The notes: a model not told the origin generated them from the letters alone. 64,000 bases of DNA from JANMES01 sp038229715 (GCA_038229715.1 JBBROD010000008.1:12402-76401); one strand, 5' to 3'. Shown: positions 46,113-55,658, counted from the stretch's first letter. A program made the numbers and translations.

Positions 46113-48536
46113 GTGACTATATTACCGGCCAACCATGATGTTTGTTACTCAACGCCACAACCGACGCGCGCATCCACTTTTCGTTGGGGGCTGGGCGGGA
46201 TGGTGCAGTGGGTCGCCGTGTTCGTTCTACTGATCGGGCAAGCACACCGGACTTTCGCTGCAACACCAACTGAGATCGACACGGCCATCGACCGCGCTAA
46301 GGAGTGGCTGTTGGTGCATCAACGGATCGATGGCGGATGGGAGCCGGCCGGAACGTTCGCGCTGCCTCCGCACGCGCGCCAAAACACCGGTGTGACGGCG
46401 CTGGTCACCTACGCGCTACTTTGCTCCGGCGTCAGTCCCGGCGATGCCGCGGTGTCCAAAGCCATCACCAATATCTCCCAGGCGACCACCGACGGTGGCT
46501 ACGCTCTGGGCATGCGGTGCCTATTGTGGGGCTCGATCAAGCTCGACGACAAATTGAGAAGTCTCGCGATCCGAGATACGAAGCAGCTTCTCGCGTCCGT
46601 TCGCCGCGAAGGGCCCGCCCGCGGGCTGTTCTATTACACGCCTGTCGGGCCTAAGGATTTGCCAACCCTTTACGACCACAGCGTCAGTCAACTGGCCGCC
46701 TTGGGCTTAGGAACGATCGAGGACAACGGGGTGGAAATTCCTTCGGCATTTTGGAAATGGACCGATCAGGCTTGGCGGGCGCATCAGTACCCGTCTGGCG
46801 CGTGGTCGTACATCAACGAGGCCGGGCCCTACAGCCAGGAAACGCCGGCCATGACGGCCGCAGGCGTCGCGACGCTGTTCCTCACCAACGATCGGCTGCA
46901 ATCCTCGGTAGCTTGCAAGGGGAACGTGCAGGACCCCAACATCGCAATGGGCATCGAATGGCTATCCACCCACTTCGACCTGGTCACCGCAGCGCGCGGA
47001 CAGATCCTCGGCCAAGCGACGCAGCGCTACTGCCTGTTCGGCATCTCCCGGATCGGCGTGGCGAGCGGTTTTCGGCTGTTTAAGAACATCGATTGGTACG
47101 CCCAAGGCGCCGAATACCTTGTCCGAACGCAAGCCCCCGACGGTAGCTACATCGGGCAAGGTCCACAACCCGCGGAAATAGCGCTGGCAGTCCTCTTTCT
47201 CACCTACGGCCGCGCGCCGCTGGTCGTGCAGAAGCTGGAATACACTGGCGAAGGTCAATCCAAGCCGTATAACTGGAATCAGCGTCCCCGTGACATGGCC
47301 AATTTCACCGCTTGGATGGGCGAACAAACCGAAAAACGCCTCAACTGGGAGATCGTAAACTTGGACATCGCCCCTGAAGATCTGCACGGCGGGCCGCTGC
47401 TTTACATGTCGGGCGATCAACCCTTTACCCTCTCGCAAGCGGACCAGAAATCCCTCCAGACGTACATTCAGCAGGGCGGCATGATCGTCGGCAATGCCGA
47501 TTGCAACAGCATCGGCTTTTCGCAGAATTTTAAGAAGCTCGGCACGCAGATGTTTCCAAGTTACGAATTCCGCGAGCTTCCCGCGAATCATGCTATTTTT
47601 GCCAGGCAGCTCTTCAACGCGAACAAGTGGAAAGTCAAACCACGCGTGCTTGCGCTCTCAAACGGAGTGCGCGAACTGATGATCCTACCCAGTATCGACA
47701 TGTCCAAAGCGTTCCAACAGCACGACGCAAAATCCAAAGCCGAGTCGTACGATCTGATGGCCAACATCGTTTCGTACGGGATGGATAAAAACGGCTTGCG
47801 TCCACACCGCGGCACGTACTGGGTAAAGAACGGTCCAACAACCGCTCCTGCAACCGTTCTTGCGAACGGTCCTGAGACCCGCACAGCGTCAAAACCTTCG
47901 ACAAAACTGGCAACGGTCGACGGGACCGTTGCACGTCTGAAGTATTCGGGCAACTGGGATCCCGAACCGGGCGGGTGGATACGTTTGGCAGCCATTGTTC
48001 ACCGCGAGGCAAACTTGCAACTGCAAACGGTCGCGGTGCCGCTAGGCGAAGGGAAGCTCAAGGACTACAAGTTTGCTCACCTGACCGGGACGACCGCGAT
48101 CAAACTTACTCCCGCGCAACGCGACGAGATCCAAAAATTTGCCGATGCCGGAGGCACTTTGCTGGTGGACTCGGCCGGTGGTTCGGCGGAATTCGCGACC
48201 TCCATAGAAGGCGAGCTCAATCAAATCTTCCCCACCGGCGCCCAGGACGGTGGCGCGATTCTACCGATTGACGACCCGCTCTATCGCTTGAAAGGTTTCA
48301 CGATCGAATCGGCATTCTATCGCACATTCGCACGGCACAATGGGCTTGGCAACCTGCGTGTGCCGCACTTGAAGGCGATCGCTGTCAACAAGAGAAACGC
48401 CGTGTTCTATAGCCGCGAGGATTTAAGCGCCGGGCTGGTCGGCCAACCGATCGACGGCATCTTCGGCTACGATCCGATTTCAGCGACGCCCATCGTTCGA
48501 AACGTCATCCTATGGGCGTCAACGCCCACGAAGTAG
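46113..48536 (+). CDS. Exported protein with terpene-cyclase-like toroid and two DUF4159 domains
   Basis: An 807-residue protein with a GTG start at 46113 (GGGAG upstream); a later ATG at 46200 would begin directly at the signal or anchor helix MVQWVAVFVLLIGQAHRTFA. Residues about 50-370 resemble the alpha/alpha toroid of prenyltransferase/squalene-cyclase repeats (AKEWLLVHQRIDGGW, AWRAHQYPSGAWSY, VRTQAPDGSY). Two DUF4159-like units follow: one around residues 385-500 (LLYMSGDQPFTLSQADQKSL ... QGGMIVGNADC) and one around 610-805 (VARLKYSGNWDPEPGGW ... AGGTLLVDSAGG). Such proteins are common in planctomycetes and have no established function. It shares a divergent promoter region with the three-rhamnosidase operon. 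Confidence 0.75.
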   Translation: MTILPANHDVCYSTPQPTRASTFRWGLGGMVQWVAVFVLLIGQAHRTFAATPTEIDTAIDRAKEWLLVHQRIDGGWEPAGTFALPPHARQNTGVTALVTYALLCSGVSPGDAAVSKAITNISQATTDGGYALGMRCLLWGSIKLDDKLRSLAIRDTKQLLASVRREGPARGLFYYTPVGPKDLPTLYDHSVSQLAALGLGTIEDNGVEIPSAFWKWTDQAWRAHQYPSGAWSYINEAGPYSQETPAMTAAGVATLFLTNDRLQSSVACKGNVQDPNIAMGIEWLSTHFDLVTAARGQILGQATQRYCLFGISRIGVASGFRLFKNIDWYAQGAEYLVRTQAPDGSYIGQGPQPAEIALAVLFLTYGRAPLVVQKLEYTGEGQSKPYNWNQRPRDMANFTAWMGEQTEKRLNWEIVNLDIAPEDLHGGPLLYMSGDQPFTLSQADQKSLQTYIQQGGMIVGNADCNSIGFSQNFKKLGTQMFPSYEFRELPANHAIFARQLFNANKWKVKPRVLALSNGVRELMILPSIDMSKAFQQHDAKSKAESYDLMANIVSYGMDKNGLRPHRGTYWVKNGPTTAPATVLANGPETRTASKPSTKLATVDGTVARLKYSGNWDPEPGGWIRLAAIVHREANLQLQTVAVPLGEGKLKDYKFAHLTGTTAIKLTPAQRDEIQKFADAGGTLLVDSAGGSAEFATSIEGELNQIFPTGAQDGGAILPIDDPLYRLKGFTIESAFYRTFARHNGLGNLRVPHLKAIAVNKRNAVFYSREDLSAGLVGQPIDGIFGYDPISATPIVRNVILWASTPTK

Positions 48537-48543
48537 CCACCGG

Positions 48544-50118
48544 CTAATCCTTGCCATCAAGGTCCCACGAATCGGTCCGAAAAATCTGCGCGGGCAGGTG
48601 ATCCTTGTTGAACAGATTCGCCCACGGCACGATGTGCCCCCAGGCATACCGCACGGCCACCGGATGGGGAACCTGCGCCGACGACACCAGCACCTGATCG
48701 CCGTCGATTACCGCGTCGGCCCAAAAAAAATTGCGATCGTCGCCGGCGATCCAAAAGCCGGTGAGTTTATCGGCGTGACGAATCGCCAGTCCTGAGCCCA
48801 CGTGTTTGAACGACATGCGAACCCGGCTGCCCTCCACTTTGTGCGAGTCATACATCGGACCGTAGATTGGAATGTTCCGCTGATACACCGCCGCCATCGC
48901 CGCCCGGGCGCTACGAACGCCGTAACCCCACTTGTTCAGCGGATGCGCCATCCCGTCCATATCCGAAGTGATGACGAGCGTGGTGGCGGGATTGTCGATC
49001 AGCCGTACATGGGCCTCACGAAAAAAACCTGCCTGCGGATCGGGGGGGAAAGCCGTCGGGGCGCTGTATGGCATCGCGCCGCGCGTTATCGGATCGACCG
49101 CGTCCCAAGCGCAGCCGAGACCGGATGGCTTTTGCACCAGAAGAAAGGGAATGTCGCCTTGGGCCCAGTCTTTGCGCCAGCCTCGTATAAGTGCGCTGGT
49201 CACGACGTATTGATCCAGGCCCGGCAAGCCAGTGCCACTTTCGCCTTGATCCCACAAGATCCCGCGAACGGTGAATCCGATGAAAGGTCGCATGTATGTG
49301 CGGTAAAGGTCGCCATTCGTGAGGTCGATCGCCTGATCGAGTGATATTGCCGGCGGCGGGGCGGAGGGCGCCGGCGTGCCGTTCTTTTTCGCGGCGTCGG
49401 TTGTCTGCTGCCATTTGGCTAACGTGTCGGCGCGCCGCTGCTCAAGCACTTCTGGCGGATTCTTTATTCGGTACGCTTCCATCTGACGGAGGCAGCCGGG
49501 CGAGGCGACCATCATATCCTTCGTCAGCCACCGGCCTGAAGGACTGCCGCTCGCGGCGCTGAAGATCAGGCCGACCGGAACGTCAATCTCCTTCTGCAGC
49601 GCTACACCGAACGCGATGAGCAGCGCTGACGTGTTGGCGTTCACCTCCGGGGTAGCAGCTCCCCACCCGCGGCCGCCGGATTGGTAAACGCGGATCTGCG
49701 GGTACGACTTCCCGACTGCCTCGGCAAGGGCCGGATCGTCTTTTGTGAATGCCGAGGAAATCATCGCCATGTTCGACTGACCCGATCCGAGCCATACGTC
49801 GCCGACGACGACGTCCTTCAATACTTGGTCGCCCGCGGTAAGGGTGTCAGGCTCGCCGACTTTGAACGGCCCAATGGTCGCGGACCATTTGCCATCCTTA
49901 CCCGCGGCGGCGTGGCTGATCTGACCTTTGAAGTTGATCGTAAGGTTCTCGTCAGGCGCAGCGGTTCCCCACACCTTCACCCGCATGTCGCGTTGCAGAA
50001 CCATGTGATCGGTGAATAACGGCGCGTATCGGACGGCGGCGTGTGCGTCCGATCCACAGGCCATTGAGATGACCGCTATCTTCAATAATTGCCACAAACC
50101 AACTTTTTTGTATGACAT
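48544..50118 (-). CDS. Secreted sialate-O-acetylesterase-like SGNH carbohydrate esterase
   Basis: A 524-residue exported esterase. ATG 50118 gives MSYKK followed by a signal peptide ending GSDAHA; the longer frame up to 50172 translates the operator and is rejected. VWLGSGQSNMA (nucleophile Ser115), ILWDQGESG and GMAHPLNKWGYG (likely catalytic His) form the SGNH/SASA signature. Family members remove O-acetyl groups from sialic acid or plant polysaccharides such as pectin and xylan. Given the rhamnosidase context, deacetylation of a pectic or arabinogalactan substrate is the better guess. No Shine-Dalgarno is visible, and the start codon lies within operator site G. Confidence 0.85.
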   Translation of the reverse strand: MSYKKVGLWQLLKIAVISMACGSDAHAAVRYAPLFTDHMVLQRDMRVKVWGTAAPDENLTINFKGQISHAAAGKDGKWSATIGPFKVGEPDTLTAGDQVLKDVVVGDVWLGSGQSNMAMISSAFTKDDPALAEAVGKSYPQIRVYQSGGRGWGAATPEVNANTSALLIAFGVALQKEIDVPVGLIFSAASGSPSGRWLTKDMMVASPGCLRQMEAYRIKNPPEVLEQRRADTLAKWQQTTDAAKKNGTPAPSAPPPAISLDQAIDLTNGDLYRTYMRPFIGFTVRGILWDQGESGTGLPGLDQYVVTSALIRGWRKDWAQGDIPFLLVQKPSGLGCAWDAVDPITRGAMPYSAPTAFPPDPQAGFFREAHVRLIDNPATTLVITSDMDGMAHPLNKWGYGVRSARAAMAAVYQRNIPIYGPMYDSHKVEGSRVRMSFKHVGSGLAIRHADKLTGFWIAGDDRNFFWADAVIDGDQVLVSSAQVPHPVAVRYAWGHIVPWANLFNKDHLPAQIFRTDSWDLDGKD

Positions 50119-50139
50119 ATAATATATCACATAAGATAC
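50109..50139. promoter_or_regulatory. Operator-like motif (site G)
   Basis: TTGTATGACATATAATATAT at 50109-50128 followed by CACATAAGATAC gives a long imperfect inverted repeat with GTAT and ATAC outer arms. On the minus strand the first part reads CTTATGTGATATATTATATG, resembling the site at 55699. It lies in the 56 bases between two divergent genes and covers the start codon of the esterase. Confidence 0.55.
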
Positions 50140-50174
50140 TTGACTCCTACCCGTCAGTCTAGTGAAATGCAATC

Positions 50175-52217
50175 ATGCGATCTACCTATGCAATGTTACT
50201 CGGCGTCGTCTGCGGGTGCGTTCAACTCTCCATTGCGTTCGCAGCAACGGACGCCCAAGTGCCATTCCCCGGCCCGCAGCCGGGCGCCGCGCAGGCGACG
50301 GTTGACGGAACATCAGCTTCACTGAACAACGACGTTCTGAGCCTAAGTTGGTCCATTGCTGAAAACCGTCCCATGCCGTCGTCGCTCATCGACAAAATCA
50401 CGTCAACCCGAACCGAATTTGCCCCCGACGCCAGCGAGGCCTTTGAACTCACGCTCGGCGACAACCGCGTGCTCAAGGCCTCTCAGTGCCGAGCCGTAGC
50501 TGCAATAAAAGTGCTGCCGTTGACTGTTGATCCAGCCGCGCCACGCGCCGCGGATCGTATCGCGGGCAAGCAGTTGGCGGTGGACTTGGCATCGCCCGAC
50601 AGTGAGTTGCTCATCCACTGGCGGGCCGAGTTGCGCGATCAGTCGCACTATGTGCGGCAGTTTATCACGATCGAAACCAGACAGGCGTCGGTTCAGATTA
50701 AAAATGTAACGATGTCGACGTACATGATGACAAACGTCGCTGCCGCTCCGATCATTGGCAAAACGCCGGGGTCGCCGGCCGCCGTCGGCGATTTGTTCAT
50801 CGCCATGGAGAATCCCAACGCGAAGATAACGGCCACGGGCGACGGCGCAAACCGTTTGCTGCGGGCGGAAGTAAACCGTATGACGCAGCTGCGACCGGGC
50901 GATCCACTCACGCCCGCTCGAGCGCTCGAATACTCCGCCGTCATTGGTGTCGCGTCGCCCGGCCAGATGCGGCGGGCGTTTCTGTCATACCTCGAACGCG
51001 AACGCGCACACCCCTACCGGCCGTATCTCCACTATAATACTTGGTGCGATATCCATCCGAATGAGAAAGACGGTCTGGAGCGCATCCGCTCGTTCACGGA
51101 AGAACTCGTCACCAAACGCGGCGTAACTTTCAACGGCTATCTTTTCGATGACGGATGGGACGACGTCACCCATCTTTGGCAGCTGAATCCGAAGCAGTTT
51201 CCGAACGGCCTGACAACACTTCGCGATGAGGCCGCGAAAGGTGGATCGCACCTTGGGCTGTGGCTCTCGCCGTGGGGCGGCTACGGAGGGGCGGCAACGG
51301 CACGTGTCAAAAACGCCCGGGCGAACCATTCCTTTAGTCAGATTTTAAACGGCCTGTCACTGTCCGACCCGGAATACTTCGAACTGGTCCGCCAAACCTG
51401 CCGGACGGCGATGCAGACCGGCGGCGTGAACATCTTCAAGTTCGATGGCGTGCTCGCCAGCGCGGTCGGTGAATGCGAAGCCGTCCAACGCCTCTGCGAT
51501 TCGTTACGCAAAGTCGATCCGGAATTGTATTGCCTTGTCTCTACCGGCACGTGGGCGTCGCCGTACTTTCTATTTTTCGGGGACGCCATCTGGCGCGGCG
51601 GCGGGGACGGCGGATGGCTCGGCAAGGGAAGCAAACGTCAGCAGTGGATTAGCTTCCGAGACAACCAGTCGTACGACAACGTCGTCTCGAAATCGCCGCT
51701 GTTTCCGCTTAACTCACTCATGCTACACGGCATTTCGATTCTGCCTCTCGCGGGCTGGTCTGATCCGGATCCGCAGGGTATCCGCGATGACATTCGCACG
51801 TATTTCAGCAGCGGCACGTCCCTCCGCGAATTGTACGTGCGTCCAAGCATGCTTACATCGGAGCAGTTGGACGTGCTGGCCGAGGCGGCCAACTGGGCTC
51901 GCGACAATACCGCCGTCCTGGTCGATTCGCATTGGATCGGCGGCAACCCCAAGGACGCGGTGTACGGCTGGGCGTCGTGGACGCCGCGGAAGGGGATACT
52001 TGTTGTGCGTAATCCACTGGAGTCCGAGCAGACGTTCGCGGTCGACCTGCAAGACGCGTTCGAGTTGCCGGCCGGGGCGGCCAAGAAGTATTCGTTCAAG
52101 AGCCCGTGGAAGGATCAGAGCGATCAACCCGCGCTAAAGATGCAGGCCGGATTGCAAACCGTGTTGAAACTTAAACCGTTCGAGGCCGTCATCCTTGAAG
52201 CGACGCCGGTGAACTAA
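50175..52217 (+). CDS. Secreted clan GH-D (GH36-like) alpha-galactosidase
   Basis: A 680-residue exported protein; ATG 50175 starts a signal peptide ending SIAFAA. An N-terminal beta-sandwich (residues about 40-275) leads to a barrel with YLHYNTWCDIHP and GYLFDDGWDD, the GH36 opening motifs. NIFKFDGV places Asp424 at the nucleophile position, equivalent to KWD of GH36; a GGGDGGWLGKG segment may hold the acid/base Asp. The likely reaction is release of alpha-galactose, but related clan D proteins act on other sugars. It is followed after 41 bases by a fructose-bisphosphatase gene. Confidence 0.78.
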   Translation: MRSTYAMLLGVVCGCVQLSIAFAATDAQVPFPGPQPGAAQATVDGTSASLNNDVLSLSWSIAENRPMPSSLIDKITSTRTEFAPDASEAFELTLGDNRVLKASQCRAVAAIKVLPLTVDPAAPRAADRIAGKQLAVDLASPDSELLIHWRAELRDQSHYVRQFITIETRQASVQIKNVTMSTYMMTNVAAAPIIGKTPGSPAAVGDLFIAMENPNAKITATGDGANRLLRAEVNRMTQLRPGDPLTPARALEYSAVIGVASPGQMRRAFLSYLERERAHPYRPYLHYNTWCDIHPNEKDGLERIRSFTEELVTKRGVTFNGYLFDDGWDDVTHLWQLNPKQFPNGLTTLRDEAAKGGSHLGLWLSPWGGYGGAATARVKNARANHSFSQILNGLSLSDPEYFELVRQTCRTAMQTGGVNIFKFDGVLASAVGECEAVQRLCDSLRKVDPELYCLVSTGTWASPYFLFFGDAIWRGGGDGGWLGKGSKRQQWISFRDNQSYDNVVSKSPLFPLNSLMLHGISILPLAGWSDPDPQGIRDDIRTYFSSGTSLRELYVRPSMLTSEQLDVLAEAANWARDNTAVLVDSHWIGGNPKDAVYGWASWTPRKGILVVRNPLESEQTFAVDLQDAFELPAGAAKKYSFKSPWKDQSDQPALKMQAGLQTVLKLKPFEAVILEATPVN

Positions 52218-52258
52218 ATAATTCAACAGATAAACGATTTTCAAGGGGAGAAACTGAA

Positions 52259-54205
52259 ATGACAAAGTTGACTGATCCCGTCGTCGTTCCGCCAACACAA
52301 ACTGATCTTGCCTCGCTACGGCCGCTGGCCGATCGGTTCACCGACATCGATGCCGCCGAGGCGGAAAGCGCTCGCTTGTCTGCGGTGCTGACGCTGCCCA
52401 AGGGCACGGTTCACGTCATCAGTGACATTCACGGCGAAGACCAGAAACTCCGCCATGTGGTGAATAATGCGTCCGGCACGCTCCGTCCGCTGGTGGAGCA
52501 ACTGCTGGGATCAAAGATGACTGCCGAAGAGCTGCGTAGCTTTCTGACACTCACGTTTTACCCGGCCGAAGTGTGCGAGCGGCTGGAGCGAACGATGACC
52601 AATCTAAACGAGGTGCAGGCGTTTGCCGCCACCGCACTCGAGCGGCAGTTCGTACTGGTGCGTGCGCTAGCCGGCCATTACAGCCTGCGCCGAGCGATGC
52701 GTTTGGTACCAACTGCGTACCGCGATCTGGTCGCGGAGATGCTGCACGCTCCAACGACCGACCGCGGCGAGGCGTTTTTCAACGCCATCGTCGCCGGACT
52801 CGCCCATCGCGGACGCGCGTTTGAACTCGTTCACGTAATTGGCCGACTGATCCGCAACTTAGCGGTTGAAGAATTGGTCATTGCCGGCGACTGTTGGGAT
52901 CGAGGCCAGCGCGGGGACCGCGTGGTGGACTACCTTCGTCAGCAGCCGTACGTCAGCTTCGTATGGGGCAATCACGACGCAGCGTGGATTGGCGCGGCCA
53001 TGGGATGCGAAGCGCTGATCTGCAACGTGTTGCGCGTTTCGCTGCGGTATCGCCGTCTTTACCAGATCGACGATGGATATGGCATTCCGCTTACGCCGTT
53101 GGAGCATCTTGCCCGCACCGTGTACGCCAACGATCCGGCCAAGCACTTCATGCCGAAAGAGAGCGGGCTTCGACCGAACGATGTAGTCGCTCGAATGCAG
53201 AAGGCTGCCGCGATCATGCAGTTTAAGCTGGAAGGGCAGATGATCGCCCGTAACCCGCAGTGGGGCTTGGAAGAGCGCCGCGTGCTGCACAAGATCGATC
53301 TCCCCGCTGGCACGATCACAATCGGCGGCGAAATGTACGCACTCCGCGACACGCTATTTCCTACGATCAACCCAGCCGACCCGTACGCACTCAGTGACGA
53401 AGAGATTGCCTGCATGAAGGTGCTGCGAAATTCGTTCATGCTTAACGTAAAATTGCACGAGCACGTGGCTTTTATGATCAACAACGGTGGAATGAGCCTC
53501 CAGCGTGATGGGCATTTAATCTTCCACGGCTGCATCCCGTGCGATCCGGCCGGTAATTTTCTACCGATGCAGGTAGGCGGCCGCGCGCTGACGGGGCGAG
53601 CACTCTTCCGCGCGGTGGAAGAAACGGTTCGCTGTGCGGCCAAGCGGCGTGATCAGGCGGGGATCGAACTGCTGTGGTACCTCTGGTGCGGTCCGCGCTC
53701 GCCACTGTTCGGGAAGAATCGAATAGCGACATTCGAGCGCGATTTCATCGCCGACCCTAAATCGCATCATGAATCGAAAGATCCTTACTTCACGCTCGTT
53801 CACGAGCCGTGGTTCTGCGAGAAAGTGCTGGAGGAGTTCGGCGTTGAACCGACACACGGACTAATCGTCAACGGCCATGTGCCGGTGCGGATCGATAAAG
53901 GGGAAAGCCCACTCAAGCGCAGTCGGAAGGCGATCACCATCGACGGCGCGTTTTCCGCAGCTTATGGAGATCACGGATACACGCTGGTCATTCAATCTGA
54001 CCGGACTTTTTTGGCCCGCCATCACCATTTTGAAAGTGTGGAAGCGGCAATTCGGGACGGCATCGACATTATTCCCGCGATCGAAGTCGTGAGTTCGCCG
54101 ATCCGTCCGCGGTTAGTAGGCGATACCGAACGTGGCAGGGCGATCAAGGCGGATATCGCCCTGCTGTCGCGACTGTCAGAAGCATATGCCAAAAACTGGA
54201 TGTAG
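52259..54205 (+). CDS. fbp: Class III fructose-1,6-bisphosphatase
   Basis: A 648-residue cytoplasmic enzyme, close to the about 670 of Bacillus subtilis Fbp, starting at ATG 52259 behind AAGGGGAG. It is a calcineurin-type metallophosphatase: DIHGE (Asp56, His58), GDCWDRG (Asp211) and GNHD (Asn238-Asp240) are metal-ligand motifs, and the long C-terminal extension fits the FBPase_2 family. It makes fructose-6-phosphate in gluconeogenesis, which growth on deoxyhexoses cleaved to three-carbon units would need. Sitting in a glycosidase transcription unit is unusual. Confidence 0.9.
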   Translation: MTKLTDPVVVPPTQTDLASLRPLADRFTDIDAAEAESARLSAVLTLPKGTVHVISDIHGEDQKLRHVVNNASGTLRPLVEQLLGSKMTAEELRSFLTLTFYPAEVCERLERTMTNLNEVQAFAATALERQFVLVRALAGHYSLRRAMRLVPTAYRDLVAEMLHAPTTDRGEAFFNAIVAGLAHRGRAFELVHVIGRLIRNLAVEELVIAGDCWDRGQRGDRVVDYLRQQPYVSFVWGNHDAAWIGAAMGCEALICNVLRVSLRYRRLYQIDDGYGIPLTPLEHLARTVYANDPAKHFMPKESGLRPNDVVARMQKAAAIMQFKLEGQMIARNPQWGLEERRVLHKIDLPAGTITIGGEMYALRDTLFPTINPADPYALSDEEIACMKVLRNSFMLNVKLHEHVAFMINNGGMSLQRDGHLIFHGCIPCDPAGNFLPMQVGGRALTGRALFRAVEETVRCAAKRRDQAGIELLWYLWCGPRSPLFGKNRIATFERDFIADPKSHHESKDPYFTLVHEPWFCEKVLEEFGVEPTHGLIVNGHVPVRIDKGESPLKRSRKAITIDGAFSAAYGDHGYTLVIQSDRTFLARHHHFESVEAAIRDGIDIIPAIEVVSSPIRPRLVGDTERGRAIKADIALLSRLSEAYAKNWM

Positions 54206-54228
54206 GACTGCTTGCGTGCTCACGGGGG

Positions 54229-55464
54229 CTATTGCGCGTCGATCACGATCAGGGGCCGCGATACCACGCCTTGGGAGATGTGACTATATCCGCTCGATCG
54301 CCACAGGCGATCGAGGTCCGTACGGCTCACTAACTGCAGGCCCGGCGTTGGTTCCCCGGGATTGCGGATCACGAAAAGTTTTCCGCCCTTGATGTATCCC
54401 GTGACCACCACCGTATGGCCTGCGTGGCCGCTGGGATATTGCGGGCCGACGTAGGTGTAATCGATGACTACCGGGCGACCTGCATCGATCTGTGAGCGGA
54501 GGAAGTTCGTACCTTCCTCGAACCCGTTGTCGTCCGCGATAAAGGTGCGGATCTTCCAATGTAGTCCGATCTGCGCTGCGGCGTCGACGAGGTGCGACCA
54601 ATCAGTGCCCGTGCCGATCGGGTCTGCAGTGCAGCGGAGTTTGATGTCCCACTCGGTGACAGCGGCACCCTGGGAACGCGCCAGCATGGTGCACGACGTG
54701 GCGCCGCAATTGTTGTAGCCCTGATACACATGCGGTGATTCGATAAGCCCGAACTGTCCGGGCTCGGCCTTGCGAGTTCGGTAGTCGATCAGGATAAGGA
54801 GATCGGCGGCTTGCTTGTCGCCCTTGGCGGCTGCTTTTTGCCAATAGTCGCGGGCGGCGTCGATCTGGCCGGCCTCGAACTTCAGCTCGCCCAGGATCAC
54901 CCACCCGCTCCATCGGCCGAAATCCGCGGCTTTGGCGGCCCAGCGCGCGGCGTCGTCCTTGTTGGGTGCGGCGCCTTCGCCGGACATGTACGCCATCGCC
55001 ACCTTGGCAGCGGCGGCACCATGGCCCATTTCGCCGGCTTTCTTCCAGCACTCGACGGCCTTGGTCATATCCTGATCTACGCCCGGCACGCCGAAGTAGC
55101 AATCGCCAAGGTTGAACATTGCCCACGATGATTTGTCCGCCACTGCTTTGAAATAGCCGAAGGCGATCGGGAAACTTTTTGGCACCCCCCAGCCTTGGTA
55201 ATACTGATAACCGACAAAATTAATCGCATCCGCATGACCTTGGTCGGCAGCCAGGCGAGCCCAATGTAGGGCCTTTGCATGATCGCGCTCAACGCCGCTA
55301 CCGTCACGGTACAACTGAGCCACTTGAAGCTGCAGCTCGGGATCGCCTTTCTGCGCTTGTTCGATGAGCGCTTTGGCGGAATCGGCGTCACGATGAGCTT
55401 CGGCTGCTAAAGCGATGACTTGAAGGTTGCAAATCAAAAAGACCGGCACAAACAAATGGCGCAT
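54229..55464 (-). CDS. Exported Sel1-repeat protein with C39-like cysteine peptidase domain
   Basis: A 411-residue protein from ATG 55464 (GGAG five bases before), not the longer frame to 55800. A signal peptide ending ALAAEA precedes about five Sel1-type repeats (residues 25-220; AQLYRDGSGVERDHAKALHWARLAADQGHA pattern). The C-terminal half is a papain-like C39 fold: Cys253 in YNNCGATSC, His350 in AGHTVVV and Asn368 in IRNPGEP stand where Cys, His and Asp/Asn are expected. A bacteriocin-type maturation role would need an ABC partner, which is absent, so a secreted amidase or peptidase or a binding role is more likely. It converges with the fructose-bisphosphatase gene. Confidence 0.75.
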   Translation of the reverse strand: MRHLFVPVFLICNLQVIALAAEAHRDADSAKALIEQAQKGDPELQLQVAQLYRDGSGVERDHAKALHWARLAADQGHADAINFVGYQYYQGWGVPKSFPIAFGYFKAVADKSSWAMFNLGDCYFGVPGVDQDMTKAVECWKKAGEMGHGAAAAKVAMAYMSGEGAAPNKDDAARWAAKAADFGRWSGWVILGELKFEAGQIDAARDYWQKAAAKGDKQAADLLILIDYRTRKAEPGQFGLIESPHVYQGYNNCGATSCTMLARSQGAAVTEWDIKLRCTADPIGTGTDWSHLVDAAAQIGLHWKIRTFIADDNGFEEGTNFLRSQIDAGRPVVIDYTYVGPQYPSGHAGHTVVVTGYIKGGKLFVIRNPGEPTPGLQLVSRTDLDRLWRSSGYSHISQGVVSRPLIVIDAQ

Positions 55465-55511
55465 GATTACTCCATGAGATCGGGGAAGGGATAGCGCGAC
55501 CATCATCACTA

Positions 55512-55658
55512 TTAGGAGAGGGTGCGGATCTCCATCTGCCGAGCTGCGTTCAGCGACGGCAGCAACATTGCGACGCGGACAGCAATGAGGCCGGTGACGA
55601 CCAGCAGTTCGAAAAGATTGAAATCTAATCGAGCAACGAAACGCGTAGGTTTTTTCAT
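55512..55658 (-). pseudogene. Truncated prepilin-like gene
   Basis: AAGGTGG stands before ATG 55658, and 48 codons follow: MKKPTRFVARLDFNLFELLV continuing into VTGLIAVRVAMLLPSLNAAR, then TAA with further stops close by. This is the N-terminal helix of a DUF1559-type prepilin without its globular part. An Arg within the hydrophobic helix is unusual. I see no continuation in other frames before the next gene, so it looks like a deletion remnant rather than a small protein. Confidence 0.6.
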
